Origin: an uncultured Coriobacteriaceae bacterium | Lineage (GTDB): Bacteria; Actinomycetota; Coriobacteriia; Coriobacteriales; Eggerthellaceae | DNA length: 39,708 nucleotides | Assembly: GCA_900552365.1 (NCBI GenBank) | Contig: URZP01000006.1 | Span: forward strand, 1-39,708 | Direction of reading: 5' to 3' | Shown here: one piece after another, positions 17,032 through 23,753 of the stretch | How positions within the stretch are numbered: position 1 is the first letter of the stretch | Layout of the letters: the number at the start of each line of letters is the position of its first letter | The notes under the pieces: generated by a model | The model's input: only the letters and a program-made list of their open reading frames with translations | Databases searched by the model: none | Told to the model about the DNA's origin: nothing | Translations under genes and position numbers: made by a program

Positions 17032-17063
17032 GGCCTACGCGGCTCGCTCGTTCCGAGGAACTC
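17032..17063. repeat. 32-bp direct repeat, copy 1 (tsf-murA gap)
   Basis: GGCCTACGCGGCTCGCTCG followed by TTCCGAGGAACTC. Copy 2 at 17177 differs at one base. The element contains the small inverted repeat GTTCC-GA-GGAAC. It lies in the 230-bp stretch 16993-17222 after tsf, which holds no gene. A 7-bp hairpin GGAGCTT/AAGCTCC at 17114-17133 separates the copies. Confidence 0.85.
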
Positions 17064-17176
17064 CGCAAGCTTTTGCAGCTGTCGCTGCGCTTCGAAAGAC
17101 TTTGTCGCTATCAGGAGCTTTCACGTAAGCTCCTTCGGCGACGAAGCGCGCTCGGCTGCCGCGGGCTTTAAGCCTT

Positions 17177-17208
17177 GGCCTGCGCGGCTCGCTCGTTCCG
17201 AGGAACTC
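17177..17208. repeat. 32-bp direct repeat, copy 2 (just after tsf)
   Basis: Identical to the copy at 17032 except for one A/G change, 145 bp away. It sits inside a larger inverted repeat (CCGCGGGC 17159-17166 with GCCCGCGG 17211-17218) and is bounded by GCGCG/CGCGC. A related sequence with CGCGA/TCGCG ends occurs at the hisD 3' end (36394-36429). Confidence 0.85.
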
Positions 17209-17222
17209 GCGCCCGCGGGCAA

Positions 17223-18086
17223 TTACTCACCCAGAGCGAAACGCACGAAGTTGACAACCTTGATGGTGCCGCCGAGCTGCTTGGCGGTGGCATCGGTGTA
17301 CTGCTGGATGGTCTGGTCGGAATTCTTGACGAACTCCTGCTCGGTGAGGCAGTTCTCCTTGTAGAACTTCTCCAGACGGCCAGTGGCGATCTTCTCCTGA
17401 ATGGCCTCGGGCTTGCCGGACTCAGCGGCCTGAGCCTTGTAGATGCTCATCTCGTGCTCGATGACCTCGGCAGGAACCTGCTCGCGGTTAGCGGCAACGG
17501 CGGGGATAGCGGCAACCTGCATAGCGACATCGCGGCCATAAGTCTGGAACTCGTCGGTAGCGGGATCGATGCCCTCAACCTCGAACTCAACCAGAACGCC
17601 GATTTTGCCACCCATGTGGATGTAAGAAGCAACAGCGCCGGACTCGACGACCTGGACGCGCTTGAGGGTGGTGTTCTCGCCCATAACATGGACGCAGTCG
17701 GTGAGGATAGCCTCGACAGTCTCGCCGTCAGCATCGGCAGCAGCCTTAAGGGCATCGACATCGGAGATCTTGTTGTCAAGAGCAACCTTGGCCATGCGGT
17801 CGGCGTAAGCCTTGAACTTCTCGTTCATGCCAACGAAGTCGGTCTCGCAGTTGAGCTCGAGAACGACACCGGACTTAGCGTCCTCGGACAGCAGAGCAGC
17901 GACGGTGCCCTCGTTGGTAGCGCGACCGGCCTTCTTGGCAGCAGCAGCAAGACCACGGGTACGCAGAACGTCGATGGCCTTCTCCATATCGCCTTCGACC
18001 TCGGCCAGAGCCTTCTTGCACTCCATCATGCCAGCGCCGGTCATCTCGCGAAGTTCCTTAACCATGGCAGCGGTGATGTTAGCCAT
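17223..18086 (-). CDS. tsf: Translation elongation factor Ts
   Basis: EF-Ts recharges EF-Tu by exchanging GDP for GTP. The first domain (VKELREMTGAGMMECKKAL) with its UBA-like helices and RTRGLAAAAKKAGR, followed by ELNCETDFVGMNEKF containing the TDFV loop, identify it. The length of 287 aa is normal. The ATG has GGAA and AAGGAA upstream. It follows rpsB by 57 bp with a stem-loop between; a strong terminator and two repeat copies lie behind it. Confidence 0.98.
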   Translation of the reverse strand: MANITAAMVKELREMTGAGMMECKKALAEVEGDMEKAIDVLRTRGLAAAAKKAGRATNEGTVAALLSEDAKSGVVLELNCETDFVGMNEKFKAYADRMAKVALDNKISDVDALKAAADADGETVEAILTDCVHVMGENTTLKRVQVVESGAVASYIHMGGKIGVLVEFEVEGIDPATDEFQTYGRDVAMQVAAIPAVAANREQVPAEVIEHEMSIYKAQAAESGKPEAIQEKIATGRLEKFYKENCLTEQEFVKNSDQTIQQYTDATAKQLGGTIKVVNFVRFALGE

Positions 18087-18107
18087 GCGTGTTCCTTTCC
18101 TTCGAAA

Positions 18108-18127
18108 AGCCCGCCCGAAGGCGGGCT
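18108..18127 (-). terminator. Terminator-like stem-loop between rpsB and tsf
   Basis: A perfect 8-bp stem AGCCCGCC/GGCGGGCT with TTCG loop and TTT following on the minus strand, in the 57-bp gap. It probably lets only part of the rpsB transcripts continue into tsf, which would match the common excess of S2 over EF-Ts messages. Confidence 0.8.
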
Positions 18128-18143
18128 CATGCAGTTATTTGAA

Positions 18144-18884
18144 CTACTCAGCAGCAGCTTCAGCTGCGGGGGCCTCAGCGGCCATTTCCTCGGCGGTAAC
18201 CGGGGCACCGATGCCGGAGATAGCGGCGTCGGCGATGAAGTCAGCAAGCAGCTTGACCGAACGGATGGCGTCGTCGTTTGCGGGGATGCCGTAATCAACG
18301 TCGTCGGGATCGCAGTTGGTGTCGAGGGTGCCGACAACCGGGATGTTCAGGCGCTCAGCCTCGTTGATGGCGATGCCCTCACGGTTGGTGTCGATGACGA
18401 AGATGGCGTCGGGGGTCTTAGCCATGTTGCGGATGCCGTTGAGGTTGGTCTGCAGCTTGGCGAGCTCCTTGTGCAGCAGGATCTGCTCCTTCTTGGGGAG
18501 GAGAGCCATGCGGCCGTCGGCGTCCATAGCCTCGAGCTCTTCCATGCGCTTCACGCGGGAGCGGATGGTGGTGAAGTTGGTGAGCATGCCGCCGAGCCAG
18601 CGAGCGTTGACGTAAGGCATACCGCAACGGTTGGCAGCGTCAGCAACGGCTTCCTGAGCCTGCTTCTTGGTGCCGACGAAGAGGATGGTGCCGCCGTTCT
18701 TGGTGAGCTCGGAGACAAAGGTGTAGGCCTGGTCGAGACCGAGAAGGGTCTGCTTCAGGTCGAGGATGTAGATGTCGCCACGGTTGCCGAAGATGTAGGG
18801 CTTCATCTTGGGGTTCCAACGACGGGTCTGATGACCGAAGTGCGCGCCTGCGTCGAGCAGGGTCTGAATACTGACTTTCGCCAT
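18144..18884 (-). CDS. rpsB: 30S ribosomal protein S2
   Basis: S2 binds the 30S subunit late in assembly and helps recruit S1. The start MAKVSIQTLLDAGAHFGHQT with RRWNPKMKPYIFG, and the signature VIDTNREGIAINEAERLNIPV with GTLDTNCDPDDVDYGIPAND in pieces, are unmistakable. I use the ATG at 18884 (246 aa; GGAG eight bases upstream) rather than the ATG two codons earlier, where the GGAG is only 2 bp away. The C terminus is an Ala/Glu tail. Confidence 0.98.
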   Translation of the reverse strand: MAKVSIQTLLDAGAHFGHQTRRWNPKMKPYIFGNRGDIYILDLKQTLLGLDQAYTFVSELTKNGGTILFVGTKKQAQEAVADAANRCGMPYVNARWLGGMLTNFTTIRSRVKRMEELEAMDADGRMALLPKKEQILLHKELAKLQTNLNGIRNMAKTPDAIFVIDTNREGIAINEAERLNIPVVGTLDTNCDPDDVDYGIPANDDAIRSVKLLADFIADAAISGIGAPVTAEEMAAEAPAAEAAAE

Positions 18885-19014
18885 ATTCATTTCTCCATTC
18901 GTTAGTCCTCTGCTTTAGGTCTTCCCCGAAGTCCGCAGCCTTTTCCAGTGGCCACTAGCGGATCGAGTCGCCAAAGCATGTGTGATTAGAAACCCGTCTA
19001 GTTTAATACGAAGA

Positions 19015-19048
19015 GGCCCTGCTGAGAACGCCTAATTCCAGCAAGGCC
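19015..19048 (-). terminator. Terminator of the P-type ATPase gene
   Basis: A 10-bp stem GGCCTTGCTG/CAGCAGGGCC with one wobble pair and a 14-nt loop, followed by TCTTCGTATT on the minus strand, 34 bp after the ATPase stop. The rpsB promoter must lie between here and 18884, but no clear boxes are seen. Confidence 0.65.
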
Positions 19049-19081
19049 CTAATATCCACAATTCGGTTATCCCACGCTTGG

Positions 19082-21166
19082 CTATCCCACGTTGAAGCCC
19101 CTGCCCGATGCCGCCGACAAGGCGATCGTCGAAGCATTATGCGCAAGCGACGACGTCTGCGGGGTGATCGCGCCGGCGATTCCCAATGCAAGGAACAGCG
19201 AGTTCAAGCCCAGAACGGTTCTGAACGTGCTGTCCAATCGATGCGAAAGCTCAACCGAAAGCCTGCGCAGCGTGACCAGCGATGCAAGATCACCGTCCGT
19301 CAGCGTGATGTCGGCGACTTCCTTGGCAACCGCCGTTCCCTGCCCCATGGCGATGCCAACGTCAGCAAGGGCAAGCGCCGGAGCGTCGTTCACACCGTCG
19401 CCCACCATCATGACGTTGTAGCCCTCGTCTTTCAGTTGCTTGACGAATGCATGCTTGTCTTCGGGAAGCATGTTGGCGCGGTACTCGTCGAGCCCCGCTT
19501 CCTTCGCGATGCGCTCAGCGGTATGGTCGTGATCGCCCGTGAGCATGACCAAGCGCTTGAAGCCAAGGGCGCGCAGCTCTTTCACAGCCTTAGCCGCAGA
19601 AGGTTTGATCGGATCTTCGATGTAAATGACACCGACCAAGGCCCCGTCAACCGCAAGGTACAAAGGCGACATCCCGTTGCCCTGATCCCTTATAACAGCC
19701 GCCTGGTCATCGGTGATGACGACTCCCTCGTCCTCGACGACGAAGTGCTCAGACCCGATCACCACACGCTTTCCGTCAAGCGAGCTGGCAATGCCATGGG
19801 CAACGACATACTCCACTTCGGCGTGGCGCTCACGGTGGTTCAACCCTGCCTGGGCTGCGGCGTTTACCACGGCGCGCGCAACAGGATGCGGGAAATGCTC
19901 TTCGAGGCACGCGGCAAAGCGCAAGATGTCGTCTTTGGAACTGCCATCAAGCGAAAGAACTTTCGAAACCCGGGGCGTCGCCTCGGTTAGGGTGCCGGTC
20001 TTGTCGAAGACGATGGCATCGGCCTGCTCAACCGCATCGAAGTACTTCGATCCCTTAACCGTGAACCCGGCTTTCGCAGACTGGCTCATGGCCGAAAGCA
20101 CGGCAATGGACCCCGTGAGCTTCAATCCACACGAGTAGTCAACCATCAGCGCAGCAGAAGTGCGCACGATATCGCGTGTCGTCAAAGCAACGATTCCAGC
20201 CAGCAGGAAGTTCCACGGAACGATGCGGTTCGCAAGCTCCTCACGATGCGCCTGACGAGGCGAACGGTACTGATCGGCGTTCTTCACCAGCGACACAATG
20301 GATCGCAAGCGAGTTTCGCCGGGATCGCTGCTGACGCGAACGAGGATCTCGCCGGCCTCAACCGAAGTGCCCGCGAAAACGCTGTCGCCAACTGAACGAT
20401 TGACCGCCGCGGATTCGCCCGTAAGGGACGCCTGATTGACCATGGCGTTCCCGGAAACGACCTCGCCGTCAACGGGTATGGGCATGCCCATGCGAACGAC
20501 GATGACGTCGCCCTTCGCCAAGTCGCTTGCCCTGACCTCGCACTCGATGTCGCCCTCAACCTTATGCGCGGTCTCCGCAAGGTCCATAAGGGCATCGATC
20601 AGAGCGCTTTCCGACTGAGCCTGCGTGTAATCCTCAAGGGTTTCGCCCACATGCAAAAGGAACATGGTCTCGCCCGCAGTGGTCTTATCACCCTGGACAA
20701 GCGACATGGCAACAGCCGATGCGTCAAGAACGGGAACGTCGAGCCTGGCCTTGCCCAAAGAACGCAGGGCATCGGCAAGGAAGGTGCGGAAGCTCCACAG
20801 GGTCAAAGCCCATGAAATCGGAGCGGGCAAGAACAGACGCCGCATGAAATAGACGCCCGTCACGGTCGCAAGATCAAGCAGGAGGTTCTGCGTCATGGAA
20901 CGCGTGGAAATCGAATGACCCTCGCGCGATGCGTCGATCATCTCTTTGTCGATGGCGCAAAGATATGCCATCGCGCGCTTACGGCCGTCGGCTTCTGGCG
21001 AATACTCCAAGGTCAACGAACCGACACGAGGATAGACGCGGAAATCGACAATCGCGGGGCTCTTCTTCAGAACAGCCTCGAGTGCGCCCAGATCTTCCTG
21101 AGGCACTGGGCCATGAAGCTTCACTCGAAGATGGCCCGGGTATTCTTTTTCAATCGAATATTTCAT
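19082..21166 (-). CDS. Heavy-metal P1B-type ATPase with SCGLK instead of CPC (FezB/P1B-6-like)
   Basis: A 694-aa metal-transporting P-type ATPase. Residues 1-85 look like an HMA-type βαββαβ domain but lack its CxxC. Then come membrane segments, the actuator TGES (about 246-249), the membrane motif YSCGLK with Cys346 in place of CPC/SPC, phosphorylation site DKTGTLT (Asp388), HFPHPVARAV (the P1B 'HP' site), MLTGDHDHTAERI and GDGVNDAPALALADVGIA near 590. The ATG at 21166 was chosen; upstream in-frame starts encode no family sequence. An SC-x-x-K membrane motif and the adjacent DUF6110-like gene point to the P1B-6 group, whose FezB members load iron into ferrosomes; metal and direction are inferred. 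A stem-loop separates it from its partner. Confidence 0.88.
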   Translation of the reverse strand: MKYSIEKEYPGHLRVKLHGPVPQEDLGALEAVLKKSPAIVDFRVYPRVGSLTLEYSPEADGRKRAMAYLCAIDKEMIDASREGHSISTRSMTQNLLLDLATVTGVYFMRRLFLPAPISWALTLWSFRTFLADALRSLGKARLDVPVLDASAVAMSLVQGDKTTAGETMFLLHVGETLEDYTQAQSESALIDALMDLAETAHKVEGDIECEVRASDLAKGDVIVVRMGMPIPVDGEVVSGNAMVNQASLTGESAAVNRSVGDSVFAGTSVEAGEILVRVSSDPGETRLRSIVSLVKNADQYRSPRQAHREELANRIVPWNFLLAGIVALTTRDIVRTSAALMVDYSCGLKLTGSIAVLSAMSQSAKAGFTVKGSKYFDAVEQADAIVFDKTGTLTEATPRVSKVLSLDGSSKDDILRFAACLEEHFPHPVARAVVNAAAQAGLNHRERHAEVEYVVAHGIASSLDGKRVVIGSEHFVVEDEGVVITDDQAAVIRDQGNGMSPLYLAVDGALVGVIYIEDPIKPSAAKAVKELRALGFKRLVMLTGDHDHTAERIAKEAGLDEYRANMLPEDKHAFVKQLKDEGYNVMMVGDGVNDAPALALADVGIAMGQGTAVAKEVADITLTDGDLASLVTLRRLSVELSHRLDSTFRTVLGLNSLFLALGIAGAITPQTSSLAHNASTIALSAASGRGFNVG

Positions 21167-21233
21167 TGGAAACGAACTTCTTCCGTTTTTAAAGCGCGCC
21201 AAAAGGCGCACGTGCAGCAACGGTAAAGACAAT

Positions 21234-21271
21234 GCGGGCGTGCTTAACGGCCTTCCGCCCCGCACGCCCGC
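21234..21271 (-). terminator. Stem-loop between the DUF6110-like gene and the ATPase gene
   Basis: A perfect 10-bp stem (GCGGGCGTGC at 21234-21243, GCACGCCCGC at 21262-21271) with an 18-nt loop, followed by ATTGTCTTTACC on the minus strand. As between rpsB and tsf, it would reduce read-through so that the small protein is made in excess of the ATPase. Confidence 0.7.
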
Positions 21272-21277
21272 TTTCGA

Positions 21278-21541
21278 CTATTCGGCGTCAGCCTCTGCCT
21301 TGGCGGCCTCGACCTCTTCCTCGGAGACGCTGATGTAGGTTGCCTGGGCGACGATGTCGTCGTACTCGGCCTTGGCGGCCTCGACCATGTCCTGGTAGCC
21401 CTTCTTGCACTTCATGCCCTGAGCCATGGCGTGCACGTAGCCCCTCTTGGCGGTCTCGCTGGTGATTGCGGCGATGCCCGCGGTGCCAGCCAGGAAACCG
21501 ATGCCGGTGAACAGCCAGTTGTTCTTCGTCTGCTTCTTCAT
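21278..21541 (-). CDS. Small DUF6110-like membrane protein, partner of the P1B-type ATPase
   Basis: An 87-aa protein: a Lys-rich start, one Gly/Ala-rich membrane segment (about 9-27, WLFTGIGFLAGTAGIAAI), then a charged helical part with TAKRGYVHAMAQGM, KKGYQDMVEAAKAEYDDIVAQA and a Glu/Ala tail. The glycine-zipper-like anchor, the AxAxGM-C-K region and the DDIVAxA stretch match what I recall of DUF6110 proteins, which are encoded beside HMA-domain proteins and P1B ATPases. The ATG at 21541 has GGGAG four bases upstream. A role as the small structural partner (FezA-like) of ferrosome loci is an inference. Confidence 0.75.
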   Translation of the reverse strand: MKKQTKNNWLFTGIGFLAGTAGIAAITSETAKRGYVHAMAQGMKCKKGYQDMVEAAKAEYDDIVAQATYISVSEEEVEAAKAEADAE

Positions 21542-21615
21542 GTTGCTCCCTTTCCTCAATAGCGTGTCGATGCGATCACGTCGCGGCATAGATCACGACG
21601 TTCCTACCGATCAGG

Positions 21616-21666
21616 GTATCGACGATACAAACATATTACTCGCTTCTTACCTTAAGCTTTAGTTAA
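21616..21666. promoter_or_regulatory. Palindrome cluster upstream of the DUF6110/ATPase genes (possible metal-repressor operator)
   Basis: Two inverted repeats. GTATCG-A-CGATAC (21616-21628) is perfect. TTACCTTAAG/CTTTAGTTAA (21647-21666) matches at 8 of 10 positions and, with its TTA...TAA ends, resembles DtxR/IdeR-type boxes. On the minus strand TAATAT lies between them and may be the -10 of the small gene. Metal control is inferred, not shown. Confidence 0.45.
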
Positions 21667-21789
21667 TTTAATGCGTAAGCCATGGTTGACTTTCTGCTGG
21701 TAATAGATTGTTGTTTCCTTTAGCTAAGTTGCTTCGTCAAATACCTTGATGAATCCATATGTTAGATGCGTCATACATTATTTGTTTAC

Positions 21790-21854
21790 CACGGTGAATT
21801 TTTACACACCATCGTCACGATTTCGCGAATTGTTTCAGTGATGGTGAAACCGTG
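21790..21854. repeat. Nested inverted repeats in the engB-side of the intergenic region
   Basis: CACGGT (21790-21795) pairs with ACCGTG (21849-21854), and inside it CACCATC (21807-21813) pairs with GATGGTG (21840-21846). Together they could fold a 65-nt structure or form binding sites. No known RNA family is recognised. Confidence 0.5.
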
Positions 21855-21950
21855 TAGCCAACCGCCGGCATCGGCTGCGATCGAGCGACCACGTCAAACC
21901 AAGCGTGTAAAATGGGAAGACACGAAATCACACGAACCAGGACGGTTTAC

Positions 21951-22538
21951 ATGGACTTCCAACACGTTGAATACGAACTGTCTTTCGGCACGGTCGCGCA
22001 GATCGTTCCCTCCACCCTTCCCGAAATCGCCTTCGCCGGTCGATCGAACGTCGGGAAGTCTTCGCTGCTGAACAAGCTGTTCAACCGCAAGCAACTTGCC
22101 CGCGTCTCGCAGAACCCGGGCAAAACGGCAACCATCAACTTCTACAAATCGGAGGACGCACGTTTCGTCGACCTGCCGGGCTACGGCTACGCAAAGGTAT
22201 CCAAGTCCGAGCGCAACCGTTGGTCGCGCCTGATCGAGGGCTACTTCGCGCAGGACCGCAACTTCGCATTGGTCTGCTCGCTCATCGACATTCGTCACGC
22301 TGCCAGTGAGCTTGACGAGAACATGGTCAGCTTCCTGCAGGAATCCGACCTGCCCTACGCCATCGTGTTCACGAAGGGCGACAAACTCTCGCGTTCGAAG
22401 TGCAACGCGCAGGCCGCTGCCCTGCGCAAGCAGCTTGGCGTTCGAGAAGGCACCCCCTGGGTTGTCACCTCGGCCGAGAAGGGCACGGGCATCCCCGAGC
22501 TTAAGGCCATCATCGCCGAGGCTGCAGGCTTGAACTAA
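21951..22538 (+). CDS. engB: Ribosome biogenesis GTP-binding protein YsxC/EngB
   Basis: A 195-aa TRAFAC-class GTPase needed for large-subunit assembly. All five G motifs are visible: GRSNVGKSS (P-loop, near residue 28), PGKTATINFY (G2), DLPGYGYA (G3), TKGDKLS (G4) and SAEKGTG (G5). The ATG at 21951 has AGGA eight bases upstream and gives the normal length; an in-frame ATG at 21912 would add 13 residues without family similarity. It is usually linked to lon/clpX elsewhere; here it stands alone on the plus strand with its own terminator. Confidence 0.96.
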   Translation: MDFQHVEYELSFGTVAQIVPSTLPEIAFAGRSNVGKSSLLNKLFNRKQLARVSQNPGKTATINFYKSEDARFVDLPGYGYAKVSKSERNRWSRLIEGYFAQDRNFALVCSLIDIRHAASELDENMVSFLQESDLPYAIVFTKGDKLSRSKCNAQAAALRKQLGVREGTPWVVTSAEKGTGIPELKAIIAEAAGLN

Positions 22539-22600
22539 CGTCGCAGCCTCACGCGCCTTCAAGCGCATTATCTTCGCAGCACACAGCAGAGGTAAACAGC

Positions 22601-22630
22601 AGAAGCGGCTCGAACAATCGAGCCGCTTCT
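22601..22630. terminator. Bidirectional terminator between engB and the GNAT gene
   Basis: A perfect 12-bp stem (22601-22612 and 22619-22630, loop AACAAT), followed by TCGTTTC on the plus strand. Convergent genes end on both sides. Confidence 0.8.
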
Positions 22631-22673
22631 TCGTTTCAACCATGTTCGCCACCTGTCCCATCGAGACAAGCCG

Positions 22674-23180
22674 CTAGACATCCTTCTGCATGATGTAATC
22701 GTCCATCACGAAGCCGCCGCCGATGTCGTTCACAACGGATTCGATGATGGTGAAACCCTTACCCTTATAGGCCCTTAAGCCAAGCTCATTGTGCTTGTTG
22801 ACGCTTAAATACATGGCCCGGAAACCGCGCTCGTGGCACAAGTCGGTGTAGAAGCTGATGATCTTGGATGCATAATGTTTCCCACGCTCACCCGCCACAA
22901 GGTAGATCTTCGAAATGAAGTAGCGATTGGTTTCCCGCTCTTCCCTGCCGCCAGTGAAGCCGACGACCTTGTCGTTCTCGTCCACCACGAACCAGTATTC
23001 ATAGCCGTGCTCGGCCATATCGAACGAAATGGCATCGACGCTTTGGAACTTATCGACCATGTAGTCGGTTTGAGCCTTGCCGATGATAGGCGGCCAATAC
23101 TCATGCCAAACCTCATCAGCAAGTTTCGCGAGCTTTTCCTGATCCTCCGCGGTTTCCACGGCAACAAAGCGCACATCCAT
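22674..23180 (-). CDS. GNAT-family N-acetyltransferase, substrate unknown
   Basis: A 168-aa single-domain acetyltransferase. The β4-α3 region KIYLVAGERGKHYASKIISFY is the acetyl-CoA loop (here E-R-G-K-H-Y, a loose form of R/Q-x-x-G-x-G/A), and SVNKHNELGLRAYKGKGFTII is the typical C-terminal motif. The N-terminal W-H-E-Y-W-P-P-I-I-G segment is common in one GNAT group of Firmicutes and Actinobacteria. The ATG at 23180 has AAGG eight bases upstream; a GTG at 23189 is possible. It is upstream of the terminator shared with engB. No substrate clue in context. Confidence 0.9.
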   Translation of the reverse strand: MDVRFVAVETAEDQEKLAKLADEVWHEYWPPIIGKAQTDYMVDKFQSVDAISFDMAEHGYEYWFVVDENDKVVGFTGGREERETNRYFISKIYLVAGERGKHYASKIISFYTDLCHERGFRAMYLSVNKHNELGLRAYKGKGFTIIESVVNDIGGGFVMDDYIMQKDV

Positions 23181-23260
23181 GGTTGGCACCTTTCATTCGC
23201 GCTGAATACGACAATGCGCCCGATGCCGGGCGCATTCAAAACAAGTCGAGCGGCAGTCGC

Positions 23261-23743
23261 CTACTCAGTGAACCCTTTGTCTTCGATGAGCCTGCCGCTG
23301 TCGGCAGCCGCGGTTGCCAAGGCATCGCAACGCTCGTTTTCGGGGTGGCCATTATGACCGCGAACCCACTCGAATGTAACGCGGTGAGGCTCCTTAGCGG
23401 CAAGAAGACGCTTCCAGAGGTCAACGTTCTTGACGGGTTTCTTCTGCGAGTTAACCCAGCCACGCTTGAGCCATCCGGCGATCCAGTTCTCGTTGAAGGC
23501 CTTCACCACGTACTGCGAATCGGTGTAGAACGTGATGTCGCAAGGGCGGTTCAGGGCCTCAAGCGCAACGATGACGCCCATCAGCTCCATGCGGTTGTTG
23601 GTGGTGCGCTTGTAACCGCACGAGAACTCGCGCTCGTGAACAACGCCCTTCGAGTCGACGAATCGCAGGATAGAACCGTAGCCGCCAGGACCCGGGTTGC
23701 CCCGCGAGCTGCCGTCGCTGAACGCTTCGATATGCGAAGCCAT
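23261..23743 (-). CDS. rnhA: Ribonuclease HI
   Basis: Degrades RNA in RNA-DNA hybrids, removing R-loops and Okazaki primers. The four catalytic carboxylates are visible: Asp in FSDGSSRGNPGPGG, Glu in NNRMELMGVI, Asp in FYTDSQYVV and the late Asp in ERCDALA, with the His of RGHNGHPEN. The length of 160 aa is that of E. coli RNase HI, including the basic handle region (AGWLKRGWVNSQKKPVKN). It starts 10 bp after the NlpC/P60 stop, so the two are probably co-transcribed. Confidence 0.97.
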   Translation of the reverse strand: MASHIEAFSDGSSRGNPGPGGYGSILRFVDSKGVVHEREFSCGYKRTTNNRMELMGVIVALEALNRPCDITFYTDSQYVVKAFNENWIAGWLKRGWVNSQKKPVKNVDLWKRLLAAKEPHRVTFEWVRGHNGHPENERCDALATAAADSGRLIEDKGFTE

Positions 23744-23753
23744 TGCGCCGCCG

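Larger units (their letters stand above)
21542..21950. other. AT-richer divergent intergenic region between the ATPase locus and engB
   Basis: About 410 bp, clearly richer in A/T than its surroundings and without a gene. It holds a palindrome cluster at 21616-21666 and a nested hairpin at 21790-21854. TTGACT (21696-21701, plus strand) looks like a -35 but has no partner at 16-18 bp. TAAAAT at about 21907 may be the engB -10. Confidence 0.5.

Noticed and set aside
16993..17222. tRNA or other small RNA gene in the tsf-murA gap
   Set aside because: Hairpins are present but no cloverleaf with a T-loop sequence; the repeats explain most of the structure.
17175..18905. Long plus-strand open frame (576 codons) opposite tsf and rpsB
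   Set aside because: It lies entirely antisense to two certain genes, spans their intergenic gap, and its Leu/Gly/Asp-rich translation matches no family; a product of GC-rich codon bias.
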